Positions 10,515 through 21,835 of a DNA stretch of 64,000 bases are shown here, one piece after another; within the stretch, counting starts at the first letter, position 1, and every line of letters starts with the position of its first letter. Source of the DNA: Chrysophaeum taylorii (taxonomy: Eukaryota; Sar; Pelagophyceae; Pelagomonadales; Pelagomonadaceae). The notes beneath the pieces were generated by a model. That model ran no database searches. It saw only the letters and a program-made list of their open reading frames with translations, and was not told the DNA's origin. Location: positions 1 through 64,000 of the forward strand of contig JAQMWT010000491.1 in NCBI GenBank assembly GCA_029834535.1, given 5' to 3'. Made by a program: the position numbers and the translations under genes.

Positions 10515-10885
10515 AACTAACTAACTAACTTCAGACCTCTCCCGAGCATGGGAGCCAGGCCGGACCGACAGGTGCCAGTCCGGAATCACGGGCCTGTAGA
10601 CGAGGAGCGCCGAAAGGTCGGTCGGCGGAGAGTGACCATCAAGCTTGTCGCCATGCGACGAAGAGACCGCGATGTGACTGACAACCAACTCGTCGATAAC
10701 CTTCCGTCTTCGCCCCCCGGCCATACCCCGTCCCACTGCGAACGTTCCGGCTGCCAACCGGCCCGCCCGGGAGGCGAATAGGTGCCAACCTACGCCGGGA
10801 GGGCGGATGCCCTCGCAAGGCTCAGGATTCTTGAGGCACCGTCCTCCATCGCAACCGCAGTCGGCGATCAGGGTAAGGGTATATA
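10515..10885 (-). mobile_element. S4, SINE-like element copy
   Basis: A third near-identical copy, tail at left. It is flanked by a perfect 11-bp duplication aaaggcaacca (10504-10514 and 10886-10896). The empty site is preserved in R2 (minus strand, 6281-6300), where gtgaaaggcaaacaac runs straight into the gag leader. Confidence 0.88.
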
Positions 10886-10925
10886 AAAGGCAACCAACAA
10901 CGCGCAAAACGCAACCTCAAAAACG

Positions 10926-11420
10926 ATGGCGACTCACGACCCACAAGTCCCGAGTCTGGAATCAGCGAAGCCATTCGCTACACCACAAGACCCACAAGCT
11001 TTCTGGCAGCCGCCCAAACAGCGCCTAGATGATATTTTAAATCGGATCGCCGCTGATCACGCTGTTCTCAGAGCCAAACACGCTGCCGACTATGCTGCGC
11101 TCGCCGCGAAAATCGAAGCTCAAGACGAGCAACTCGATCAAGACGAGCAACTCGATCAAGACATGCAACTCGATCAAGACGAGCAATTTGAACAAGCTCC
11201 CCAACAAGCTGTTCTTCCGGCAACTCGCCTCAAGCAAAAGCAAACTTCTCACGAAGTCGCGACCCAAGACCCGATCATCTCGATGGTCACCCCCCCTCAT
11301 CCCGACAACCCCACCGGATATCAAACACCCCACGGCAAAGTCTCAGACCCCACTGCCTTCCCTCCGGACCCAGGCATAGCCAAGGTTACTCCACAACCTG
11401 GCACACCCCACATTCACTAG
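10926..11420 (+). pseudogene. R4 gag-like ORF
   Basis: It starts MATHDPQVPSLESAKPFA, the same start as in R2. A helical segment (RIAADHAVLRAKHAADYAA) is followed by repeats of D-E-Q-L-D-Q, then a proline/threonine-rich tail. The position after LTR, primer site and leader suggests gag, but no capsid fold is recognisable. Sequence continues in worn form to 11603 where R5 begins. Confidence 0.5.
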
Positions 11421-11603
11421 GACACTCCACCTTGTTCGAATATCGCACCAGCAATGTTGAACACTCCACCACCACCACCACTAAACATTACTCCCTTCAC
11501 TCCACCAACCCCACCGGAGCCTCCACTTCTTTCACTGGAGCCTAACTCCCCACTATCGGCGACTCCCGCTACACCATCTATTCAAGTTCCCCAACATCCT
11601 CGT

Positions 11604-11936
11604 TGAGGCGGCAACTCCCGCTTCCTAAGGCTTACCCTTCTTCTAGGGCCCCCCTTATCAGGGGCACCCTACTCCGTTCTGATGATGTCAGTTTTCTTTA
11701 TGACATCATCTCCCTTTTCCGTGATATGTGTCACCCTGATTTCTGTGTTTCGATAATATCTTAATCATAAAGCAACAGCCAATCCTCAAGTTGTGAGGAC
11801 CAGGCACGGAGGTTGTTTGTTGTGTGGCGGGAGAACGGCCATCCTCGTCCAGTGACTCCACCAAGGGCACGGACGCGAGCGGCGAGCCAGGATTCGAAGG
11901 CACGCCAGGTAGCCCCTAAATTCTCCTTACGCCACA
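11604..11936 (+). repeat. R5 5' LTR
   Basis: It is 333 bp, starting TGAGGCGG and ending CTTACGCCACA; the R7 and R8 copies start TGTGGCGG, giving a TGTGGCG...CGCCACA terminal repeat. Inside, 11681-11710 forms a perfect 10-bp stem GATGATGTCA/TGACATCATC with a 10-nt loop, conserved in all three gypsy LTRs. Confidence 0.88.
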
Positions 11937-11938
11937 GG

Positions 11939-11961
11939 TGGTGGAGGAATACGAGATTCGA
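11939..11961 (+). promoter_or_regulatory. R5 primer-binding site
   Basis: Two bases after the LTR comes TGGTGGAGGAATACG followed by AGATTCGA. Read as a complement, it ends in CCA and contains a T-loop-like TTCGAATC, as a tRNA 3' end would. The R7 version (46537-46558) differs by about one base. I cannot name the tRNA. Confidence 0.6.
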
Positions 11962-12401
11962 GCGACTATATCGGTCGCAGCGAACGAGTGCATCTTGAAT
12001 TCTCTACACGGTCCGGACAAGCCGTGCGCGCCCTGATCAAGCGCGCCGACAAGGAATTCCAGAAGGACCACTGCCGTGGGAAAGTTCCCCGGCCGGATAC
12101 GTTAGTCGTCGGAAGTGACGACGCGCGATTCGGTGCTAGCCAACGCGCAACCCGGGTACCGCTGCCGCAGGCGAGCGGAGTGAGATCGCAACTCACTGAT
12201 AAGGCATTGACTGCCGGGCAGAGACGAATTCTGCCGCCCACCGGACTGATAGATTTGTCGGTGGAAGACGCACGCAACGACGATATTACGCGTGTCGTGG
12301 ACGAGTAGAAGTCCCAGAGTCGAAGGAACACGAGAACGACGACGACTCAACCATTTTGGACCCGCTCTGATCTCGGCCGACTAGAACGAGCCAGAGCCGA
12401 T
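11962..12401 (+). other. R5 leader
   Basis: It separates the primer site from the gag ATG. A short open frame (up to 12308) encodes RATRVPLPQASGVRSQLT, which is conserved in R7 (46254-46559, minus). It may be an extra N-terminal gag part or a leader peptide. No promoter element could be singled out. Confidence 0.4.
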
Positions 12402-13826
12402 ATGGAAGACAATGATGCTGCCGTCGAGCAGCTACGATATGACGAACCGCCAAGCCGTCAGGATGAGACGAGCGAGGGGAACGATGATGATGATACTGAT
12501 TATGATGATGAGGAAGAAGAGCTGAACTACAACGGCGATGAACTGCCGAGGGCGCCGCCGGCGAGACAACCGGCAGCCCATCCAGAACGTGCGCGAGGTG
12601 ATGAACCACCGAATGTTGCAAAGATTTACAAAGCCCATTTACGCGAGATACGCCGAGAAAATAAGCGCGCACAAGAAATCCTCATCCAGCTGATAGAAGA
12701 AGAGATACGGCGTGAATCGCTACACCGGAAGAAGATAAAAATAATGCAAGAGCAAATGCGGCACGAACACGCTCGATTAGATAAAATACACGAGCAAGTA
12801 CGATGGTTGACCCGCGAGAGGGATAAATTGCGTACGCCGAGTCGCCCGAGGCGAGCGAGCAGCCTTGAGGGAGAATTCCGACCCTCGGAGGTACCGCCGC
12901 CCACGCGAACGCGAGCGAAAGTTAGGAAGCCGCGCGACGACGACGACGAGTCGTCCGAGATGACCGAAACGTCGTTAAACTACGAGCAAGAGCAATCCAA
13001 GTCGAAGGAGCTCACCCAAACCAAAATCCCCACAGAATCGGAGAATCTGACCGAAACGTCGTTAAACTACGGGCCGAAGCCGACAACCGCTTCTGACCCG
13101 GTGTCACCGTTGGTGGCACGATATGATTTGTCGTCAGCTGACACAACCCTCGGTTTTGACGACGCGCCGGAGTTATGTGTGAATCCGATTTACGAGCCCC
13201 GTGCAGCCGATGACGCCCAAAGGAATGGACCCGCCGCTGCTACGCTCGATGCTATGAGTCTACCTCCGGACATTCAAGTGGATGGCACTTCGTCTCCACG
13301 ATCGATCAACGATGCGTCGCAGAGGATTACCTCGAATGATAAGCGCGCACCTGTGTACACACCCATCGAACGTCACGTGCCCTTTGGTGGCCATTTTTTG
13401 ACAGATATGACGTCGGGGACGACGCCTTCCTCTTTTACAGGGCCCCCCGACGAACCGATTGCAGACGTTTTTGCAGATGTCTTGTTCCCTTTGACGATGG
13501 CCGACATTTCGTGTGCCGACATTTTTAGTGACGAGGCGATTGCCGATATTCAAAGCGATGGAGTGGATGATAGGCCGAGTGAAACTGCCGAGAAAATGAA
13601 TACGAAAGCGGAAGAGGCGAAGAATCTTATAACGCATGAACTGCCCTTGGAGCTCAGTGAAAGCCCTGGCGTATTACTCACGAACGAAGAGTTCAAAGAT
13701 TTTCAGCCTGCATATGATGATGGCTATGTGATAAAGAAAGATCCCGAACATACCATGAGGGATGAGTATAGCTGCCGCCCGGAATCGAATTGGATGGGAC
13801 GATCAGCATGGATAAGAGGAAGATGA
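12402..13826 (+). pseudogene. R5 gag, N-terminal coil and variant middle
   Basis: The ATG at 12402 gives a 474-residue frame. Residues about 1-60 are acidic, and about 75-150 form an R/E-rich coiled coil homologous to R7 gag. After about residue 175 it departs from R7: two TETSLNY motifs 29 residues apart are followed by acidic sequence with no visible capsid similarity to R7 or R8. So R5 has a replaced or unrelated gag middle. Later frames (13790-14464 and 14654-15037) return to similarity with R7, including an RS-rich segment. Fossil. Confidence 0.65.
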
Positions 13827-15037
13827 GCGTACCGACGATATGGATACGAGCTCACTGTTTCCTGAGGAAGAAACCGCCAGAGCGGAAAGAAGTGCAATTC
13901 CGACCCCGAGGCACGGATTTATTCGCCAACGGAGATTTAATTTACGTTTGGTCGGAGTTTTGGCAAGAAGACGACGCATGTGTCGATGTTTCGATAGACG
14001 AGACGATTGAGACAGTTCGGATAGGCTTGGGAGCACCAGTCGCCTACAGGGACGATCCAGAGGTAATAGGACCTGCCGTACTGACGCCAGAGAGAGACAA
14101 AGATAACAAGAGCCCCAGTCGAAGTTCGCGCCGGCACAGACGACGCCGATCGCGCGACGACGAATACGACGGAGGCCGACACCAATATAAATTGGGTTTT
14201 TTGAGCGCAACGCTCGCGTTTACGACCCCTTGCGGTCAACAGTTACCATTAGGAGTGATGGTGTACCCGAAGACGGCCACCAGCACCAACGACGCAGCCG
14301 ACGCCCTTGCCGCGGCCGCATTCGAAGATCTTGCTCGCCCGCCGATGGACGAGCCACCCAACGACGTGCTGACCGATCGTCGGTCTTTGGCACAGATTTA
14401 TGAGCAGATGTCGAGCGATGAACTCGAAGATTCGAGCGATGAACTCGAAGCTCCACGGTACTGAGAAGGCGATTCAGATTCTGAAGATGAAGAAGCTACA
14501 CCTTGTGAACCAGTGTCCGCGATAACGTTATTTGACGAGTCGTCCATGGACGACCCACCGTTTATTTTTGACGAGGAAGCCCTCGACGCCATCGGCTTAT
14601 CCTTGGAACCTCCAGGGACGACGTTTGGCGACTGAACTGGCTGTGAGCCAGACATGGATTTCTGCAGTGATACCTCGTGCGCTCATTGGACTGACGAGAC
14701 GATGACCACCGCGAGTGATGCAGACGACGATCTTACGATAGAGTTGACGTCGGGGACGACGCCATCTTTTCCTGCGGACCCCCCCGAAAAGGTTTCGATG
14801 GATCGAGCCACGGACACGCCGCCGGAAGAAAAGGATAGATTTAAGAAGAAGATTAGCAGCGTTCTCGAGTGGGACGAAGACGAGCCGACGTGGAACCTGC
14901 AGGATTGGTGGACGAGAACTCGGAACTTCTTGCTAAAGAAGCCACCAGAACAACCGCTCAGCTACGTACTCGAAGCTGCAGCCGACACGGAACCAATCGC
15001 CGATGATGGTGATGATCAACCGATGACAAATGAATTT
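13790..15037 (+). pseudogene. R5 gag/pol linker (RS-rich and acidic)
   Basis: The frames 13790-14464 and 14654-15037 contain an SRSSRRHRRRRSRDD stretch and an FTTPCGQQLPLG block, then acidic PPEEKDRFKKKISS. All are shared with R7 and R8. R/S-rich segments in gag-type proteins commonly bind RNA; that is inference here. R6 is inserted at the right edge. Confidence 0.55.
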
Positions 15038-15345
15038 AGAAATCTGCTGCCTCTTACCCTTATCCGTCCGTTGAGAACGTGATCTCTTCCTTACCCTTCT
15101 TCTTCCTTTCTACACAATCTAATAGTCCTCTGATTTGTGCCTACGTTCATCGTCATGGTCTAGCGCGTCCCGAGGTATGTAGCACTATACACTTAACCTT
15201 TCTCGTGTAGTGCTAGATGCCGCCTGTCGTGTTCTGAGGATATAGGGAACATAACCTTTCATTCCCCGAATTAACCTTCCAGACGTTCACGATGAGACGG
15301 GATGGTTTCCCAGGTGACTTACCGCTGCTTGCTAAATGCTCTGCA
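15038..15345 (+). repeat. R6 5' LTR
   Basis: It is nearly identical to 33028-33340 and to the R9 LTR (60985-61297, minus). It ends GCTCTGCA. The family's LTR begins TGCAGAG, so the ends form a 7-bp inverted repeat TGCAGAG/CTCTGCA. Confidence 0.88.
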
Positions 15346-15360
15346 GGTTATGGGCCCAGG
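15346..15360 (+). promoter_or_regulatory. R6 primer-binding site (half-tRNA-iMet type)
   Basis: GGTTATGGGCCCAGG starts immediately after the LTR. It is complementary to the anticodon arm of initiator tRNA-Met, the internal primer site known from Drosophila copia. Confidence 0.85.
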
Positions 15361-15867
15361 CGGGTCCCTGAGAAACCATGTGTCAACATGCACGTAACCT
15401 ATGGGTATTGGACTGTCACCGCGCCAGTTCAGCCTCGACATGTGACACGCTTGTCAATATATCGCCATTACCATTGGGCTGTATATAATATCTTTTTTGC
15501 ACACGTGATCGTGTAACCTTGTGTGCACCTGTTCATAGCATCGTATTGTCATGTCAATGTTGATGTGTGTGTAATTGGCTGACCTGTACTCTTGCACACA
15601 TGTTATGGAATATTTTGGGTACGTCCACTCGTACATTCCATGGCAATGCACTTAACAAGCTCCTTGAGAGCACCAAAACTAACCAGCTGCCTGAGTGACT
15701 ACGCTTAGCGACACTACTCTGGACTCACAGCTTGCACAGTCGTCATATAGACACTTTTTTTCCATCGAAAACGATGAGTGTACATAGACACCGATAGACA
15801 GACCCCCGTAGAATGTATAGACAGTGTCAACTGCGTGACTGAACCCACAGGTTCCCCGTCAACTGCT
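15361..15867 (+). other. R6 leader
   Basis: About 500 bp lie between the primer site and the gag ATG with no long open frame. An acceptor-like cccacag|gtt lies at about 15844-15852, just before the gag start. Confidence 0.5.
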
Positions 15868-16563
15868 ATGGCAGAACACGCAGCACGAGCCGCACCCAAG
15901 GCGATCACAGGTGCGGATACATTGAAGCTCGAAGCTCCTGTAGTTGAGTTTCTTAATGAAGGAAACCGATTTCAGCTTCAGAACCGCAAGGTATCCTTGC
16001 AAATCAAGCATATCAAGCAAGTACTACGGTCCAGTCATGCCGATGCTTTCCTCGAGTACGACTCGTATGAAGCATATACTCGGTCATGCAAGGACTACGA
16101 AATCCTCCGGAATCAAATTCTCGATCGCGTTTTCCTGGAATGGAAGACCGATAGGGCTGCTGATCTCCGTTTAGCTGTTGATGAATTGCCCCCTGAGTAT
16201 CAGGAATGGCATTTCACCAACGAAGCTTTCCCCCACCTACCTGATGCAGAAGTAGCTCAGCTAACTACTGTCTGTTACGACTATGAAGTCAAGGCATTAC
16301 GTCCTGAAATCAATGCTCGTTTCTTAGAAGAGGAACGAATCTTAAATCGCGCGCACCCGAAGGCACTAGCTTTCGACACTCGTGTTCGTGCCCCGGTTAC
16401 TATGTTTTCGTTAACTGCAGCTGACTGGCACACTTACCAGAACACGTACGCTACATTCTTGCATACTTACTTCAATCTTGAAAGTGTTGGAAAACCGGCA
16501 CTTGCGGCCTGGCCCGCCATCAATGAGGTATACAACAAAAGTTATTTACCCAACAAGGCTTGA
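15868..16563 (+). pseudogene. R6 gag, first part
   Basis: The ATG at 15868 (MAEHAARAAPKAITG) opens a 231-residue frame with a helical, charge-balanced composition and no zinc finger. It is the first coding part after the leader, so I read it as copia gag. R3 has homologous material further along. A second gag part (16857-17290 frame) contains a block W-x-P-Y-x-x-G-x-x-S-x-P-x-P-K-x-L-L shared with R3. Fossil. Confidence 0.6.
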
Positions 16564-16856
16564 GCTATTATGCTCATCGCCTTTAGTCACTACGAGTCTG
16601 TTACGACTACTGATGTGTCTTATTTGAAACAGCAATTTAACTCTGTTGTTTATAATCCTAACTGGTATGTCCATATGTATTTATCGAAGCTGTCCTAGCA
16701 TTTAGGCAAATCTATTACCAACTTAACCAGGAAGAGACTGGCCTTCAATTCGACTTTGGCACTCTTTGCAGAAAAATCTATGAAGAGATACATCGGCATT
16801 ATGCCGATAATACCAGCAACAGCCGCTACGATCGTGGTTGGGTAGATTGGTGTTAT

Positions 16857-17278
16857 ATGTACGAAACCCGATCTTCATCTCGACCTGTGCCAGAAGCTGA
16901 ACGACTGTGTCACCCTACCAACCCTAGCTACATTTTAGAATACGCATTAGACCTTTACAATGTCGTATCAAATGGGTCGAACAAAAGACGCTTAGAACGC
17001 CCTGTTTCTTGGCAACCCTATGTCGAAGGTTTATCATCTCAACCAAAGCCAAAGTTACTACTTACAAACACTTTGGATTCATCAGACAGAAGTCTGACTC
17101 AAACTGCTAACACACTCGCCTTCATCACTTCGTCCCAACCTGGTACATCTTCCACGTTCAATGCTAGACGCCTGCGTAACTCTCATGATGCTCGCCAGCC
17201 TTTCTCTCGCAGCGATTTATCGTATTATCGTCCTGGTGATTCTTACGTCACTAAGAAAACTGCCGGACAGTCCCATGA
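16857..17278 (+). pseudogene. R6 gag, second part, interrupted by T1
   Basis: The frame shares with R3 (6603-6950) the pattern YILEYALDLYNVV, then RRLERPVSWQPYV and PKPKLLL. Transposon T1 inserts at 17279 and R6 resumes at 22214. Confidence 0.6.
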
Positions 17279-17656
17279 TAGGGTCGGATAAGGAACTCGG
17301 AAGTCCCGCGCCGGGGCCGAAAATCCCCAAGGATTGGCGGGCTTTTTTGTCCGTCGCCAAGTTGACCCAAAATGGTGCCGATTTTATCTTGGAACGAAGT
17401 CCGTAGCTGCCGATTTGGCGAATCTACTTGGGAGTGAGGTATTTTGGCGCCTCGGTGGAGGCGGGGGCCTAGGTGGCTCTACTCTGCACGACGCCATCGG
17501 CTCCAAATACAACAACCGGCGCATCGGGAATGTCCGTAGGCCCAATGAGGGTCGTGTGGGCGTTTAGACGGCGCCTTTTGTTCGCTGGGGCCAGTTCTAG
17601 TGTCCTCGTCTTTCCGTGCGTCCTCGGGAGACCGGCGTCGGGGCCCGCGAACGCAG

Positions 17657-20600
17657 CTATGCGTAGTCGTCGTCGTCGACGTCCATCGCGTCCTCCTCCT
17701 CCTCCTCGTCGTCGTCGTCGTCGTATTCGTTGTCCTCGGACACGAAGCGCCAGGAAGCCGGCTTGGAGCCGTTGAAGAAGGTGGGGCAGTTCGCGAGGAG
17801 CCACCCGCTGAAACCGTCGTCATAGGAAACGAAGATCCAACCCAGCCCGAGTTTCTTGCGACCGTCCTTGGAGTTCTCGTCGGATACCGCCTCGATGGTG
17901 CCGGGCATCCAGTAGCAGCCCGGGTGCCCCGAAAACTCCCAGAGAACCTCGACGCGTGACCCGACCAACGCCACGTCAATCGTCGGTAGCTTCGAGCGGC
18001 CACTCGTTGTCCGCGTCCGCTTCCTCGGATGGCGAAAGGCGCGGCACTCCTCAACCTTGGCCTTGAGCTCGTCAACGTTCAAGTGCCGCCTCGCGTCGAG
18101 TTCGAGACGCTGGGCCGTCGCGGTCCCGAGCACTGGCAGCTGCCGTCGGCGCTCGCCCGGGACTACCGCCTCGGCGACCAACTCGCGGGAGTTGGTCTTG
18201 ATCTGCTCGTAGACGTACTCGAGGTGCGCGGTGAGGAATTCAATGTTGGCCTTGGAACCGGCCGAGCCGATCGTCGGGTCCTTGCCCGAGGTGTAGGACT
18301 TGGGTTTGAGGTCGCCCATGCCCATGCCGACGACGTACCTGTCGATGTTCTCCTTGAGGACCTTCGACCGCGCAGCGTCGCTCGAGATCTGCTTAAGTGC
18401 CGCATCAAGTCGCTTCTTGACCGTCGAGAGCAGGGTCCTCCCGACGAGGGCCTGCTCGTCGACGACAGGCTTGACTTTCATGGCCTCCTGGGCCTTGGCG
18501 TAGTCGTTCACCTGGCGCTCGAGGGCCTTCTCGACGAACGCGGCGGCGCGACGGCGATGGTGCTCCTTCGCCGCCTCCGCGCGCGCGGCAGCCTGCTCCT
18601 TGTGGTTCTGCCGACCACGACGAGCCGCCTCCATCAACATTCCTCGAAAGTCGTCGCCGAGCGTGGCGAGACGTCCTCCACCAACTCGATCGCGCATTCG
18701 AGCCTTCGTCGTCGTTCGACCAGCGACCTCGTCGGCGACGCGTCGCCGGCGCTTGGTCGTAAAACTCGTGGCGGCCCGGTCGAACATGTGGTCCCGTTGG
18801 CACGCGACGACCCCGACGCAGTTCACGACGCTCATGTTGACGTAGGTGGCGTTGTAATACTTCAATACGCCAAACTCGCCTTCGACCTCGTTCGAGTTCC
18901 GCCGCGCGCCGTCGAAGGCCCTCCGGAGCTCCGACGTCTGGTTGACCGCCGCGAGGTCGCCGTCGCCGACGTAGCGCATAGACTACCCCCTCGAACGTGC
19001 GGCGCATGCCGCGGCCCCAGGCCCGGAGCGCGTCGAGCATGGTCTTGGCCTCTGGATCATTGGTGTCAGTCGGAGCGTAGAGCCGCGCCCGAACGGCCGC
19101 GACGTCGCGGATCGTGGACTGGCCGTCGACGGACAGCTTCGCCGACCCGGCCCGCGTCTCGAGGAACTGGGCGTAGGTGGTGATCTCAGTGTCGAAGGCC
19201 TCGTAACCGGCGGTCGCAACGAGTTGTGGATTATCCTGGCAGACTTGGAAGAAGGCATGCACTCGCTCGAGAACGCCCGCCATGTCGAGAACCGACCAAC
19301 CCTCGAGGGCGTCCGATGCGGCGAAAAATCGGAAAGGCACCGTGAGCTTGTCGTCGATGATCGCTCGGGCTCGAATGGCTCCGGCGACCTCCTGCGAGGA
19401 CAAGGTCGAGAAGAGGTTGTTCCTGAGGATGTTCTGCGGCGCGTAGCTCGCGTTCTCGAGGAACTCGACGAGAAACGGGAGGTTGTGGAAGATGACCCAG
19501 GCCGCGTTGGTGCACGCGTCCTGCCGCGTCCCCTTGTCCGTGCGGCCGAGCGTGAGGTAGAGCTCCGACGGGTGCTTCTCCTCGAGGAATGCCCGGAGAG
19601 GGGTCCCGAAGCCCTTCCCGTAGCGATCCACGCCCTCGCCGATACACTTGGACAAGGCATGAATGACCTTGTTCAACTCGCCGGTGAGGCGCAGGTGCTT
19701 CGCCTCCGAGCTCTCGATGCTATCCTTCAGCAGCGTGTCGAGCATCTTGGCCTCCTCGGCGGCGCCGCCGTCGAGCCATGTGTTGCCTGCTCAACAAATT
19801 GCTGGTGGGACGGCACGACGTACCGAGATGTCGCTGGCAGTTCCCGTGAAAGACACGAGTCTTCGCGTCGCGCTCGTCTTGCGTCATCAAATTCCACAGC
19901 TCTTCCCCGATCTCCTTCTGCACCGCCGCGAGGACATGCTCCTGGAGCTCGCGGACCGATGCGATGGCGGCGGAGGCGTTGTCGGTAACGATGGCCCGGC
20001 CGGCGAGATTCTGCACGCCGGCGCTGCCGGCGGCCGGGAGCGCCTCCGCAGCAGCGTCGGCTCCGTAGAGCTCCTGGTAAACTTGATTAACGAGCTGGAG
20101 CGCTCGATTCAGGTCACCAAACCGATCGTTGATCGCCTTGGCCTCGCCAGGCGCGCTCTGGTCGGAGATCTCGCTCGCGCCAAGCGTCCAGTTCTCCGTC
20201 ACGCCGCCGCGTGTGACGCGAAGTTGGGTAGTCGCGATCTCCTTGCCGTCGAGCGGCGACGCGTCCGTCGCCGCGTCGACGACGTCACCGTATCCCACGG
20301 CGAGGGCGACGGCGGCCTCGTGAAGGACACCCATCTCGGAGCGCAGGTCGCGAATGAAGCGTGCGGACGGGAGCTCCATGTCGCGCACTCGCTCCGGGCC
20401 AACGACCGCCTCGACGACCGAGACCAGGACCTCGGGGATTTCCGCAGGCGCAACCCGCGAGGCGAGCAGTTTCATACACAGCACCCTGAGCTTCGAGTCC
20501 CACGGAGTGCCCTTGCCGGATCCCTTGCCGGACGGCTTCCGCGGTACCCACACTTCGGCGTTCTGCTTCTCGAGGACCGCGACCCGCTCCCGCAGCCGCT

Positions 20601-21808
20601 CGATCTCCTCCTCCCGGGCCTGGACGCGGTCCTCGGTAGCCGCGAGCTTTATCTCCATTTGCTTCGCTTCCTGGTTGAGGGCGGCGTAATTGTTCTTGAG
20701 TTGTCGCATGGCCCGAGGGTCCGATTTCTTCAGTCGGTTCCTCTCCCGAAACTCGGCCGCCGCCGCAGCCTGTCTCGCCGCCTCGTTCGACTGGGCCTTG
20801 GTCGCGTTGAGCTCGTCGATGGCTCGCTGCAGCCTCGCGGCATCGCGGTCGCGCTGCTTCTCATTGGAGGCCTGGTGGCGTTCGATGCGGACCTGGAGCC
20901 GTGCCTCCCGACGTGCGGCATCCCGGACCTCGTCCTCGTACTTCCACTTGGCCTCGAGACGCGCCGCGTCTGCCTTGGCGGCCGCCATTTCCGCGGCGAA
21001 GGCGTCGGCGTGGGCTTCTTTCGTCTCGCGTTCGGCGGTGACAGAGCGAGAGTGCTGAGCCGTCTTGGCCGCCGTGAGCTTGTCGACCGTGCTCCGGAGT
21101 TTCGACACCTCCTTCTCGAGCTCCGAGATCCGCACATTCGAGTCCGACGACGACGACAGTGTGGAGATAACCGATGACCCACTCGATCCAAGCGTCGGAT
21201 GCGCTGGCCGTCCGGGTGGTAGTCGCCGAATCGGGGGTGTCGTTCTCCTTGTCGGGCTTGGCCTTGACGTGGGAGAACGGGACGCGGATCTCTCCCTGCT
21301 GAATCGTTTTCACGTCGTATGACTCGACCCGACACACAGTGTTGTTGTAGATTAGGCCCAGGACAACGCCGTTGCCGCCCTGGATGTTGTGCCCCGCCGA
21401 GAAGTCGTGCTCGATGAGGACCTCGTCCCCGCTGCGGATGGTTGTCTTGAGAGTCCTAGTTAGCGACGCGGAGATCCGGGCGAGAACGGCCTTCGTGCCC
21501 TTTGTCGTGTGTAGCTTGCTCGGGGTGAAGTCGTCCCGGCACATTTTCGAGCACACGTAGAACTTGTCGGGCAGCTCGCCCTCGATATTCAGGAGTCGCT
21601 CCAGGTCGAGCGGCTGGCCCCTGGCCGTCTCGTCGGCGTCGAGCCTCGCTACGCAGGACACGCACTCTCCCCTCAAGAGGTTTTTTCGCCGTTGACGTTT
21701 GGCAGCGGGTTTTTTCGACACTTTCGTCAACTCAGCCGGGACCGAAGGGTCCACAGGGGTTACAGAATGACCCGGGGCCGACTCTTTGCTCGTTTCGGCC
21801 GATTCCAT
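17657..21808 (-). CDS. T1 transposase (RNase H-fold DDE type), spliced and/or frame-shifted
   Basis: I start at the ATG 21806-21808 (MESAETSKES), because longer frames begin only with non-ATG codons. In order: a four-cysteine zinc-binding block (CVSC...FYVCSKMC, about residues 30-80) with an SH3/Tudor-like GDEVLIEHDF segment; a long E/A/R coiled coil; a catalytic core with ATDASPLDGKE, then IVTDNASAA and FHGNCQRHLG; then GRTDKGTRQDACTNAAW, FGVLKYYNATYVNMSVVN, and a C-terminal Tudor/Agenet-like fold (VGSRVEVLWEFSGHPGCYW ... VSYDDG) with an acidic tail. Four frames are used. A 37-nt GT-AG intron at 19787-19823 joins RHLG to NTWLDGG cleanly. A 49-nt candidate (about 18938-18986) would restore phase at the next switch. 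The change near 21170 is unexplained (intron or frameshift). Total is about 1,350 residues. Function: binds the ends and moves T1. Confidence 0.7.
19787..19823 (-). other. 37-nt intron in T1 transposase
   Basis: The minus strand reads CTCG|GTACGT ... GAGCAG|GCAACACATGG. Removing it joins the frame 19824-21135 to the frame ending at 18405, giving CQRHLGNTWLDGG at the conserved C-x-x-H-L-x-N region of RNase H-fold transposases. Both splice sites are canonical. Confidence 0.75.
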
Positions 21809-21835
21809 GGGCGGAACGCCGATCTTGTGATTTTG

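Larger units (their letters stand above)
9699..11603 (+). mobile_element. R4, copia-like LTR element fossil
   Basis: This is the plus-strand relative of R2: LTR 9699-10261 (split by SINE-like S3), worn primer site at 10262, leader with a 63-bp tandem duplication, and a gag-like ORF at 10926. SINE-like S4 sits in the leader. Its right side is overtaken by the 5' LTR of gypsy R5 at 11604. Partial and broken. Confidence 0.65.

Noticed and set aside
12962-13070. TTAAAC in the recurrent motif as a -1 frameshift heptamer
   Set aside because: The preceding bases do not form an X-XXY-YYZ slippery site in most copies, and the motif sits within frames rather than at frame ends.
18029-19183. Long plus-strand ORFs across 18029-21177
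   Set aside because: They mirror the minus-strand transposase in GC-rich sequence; the minus frames show motifs and intron logic, the plus frames do not.
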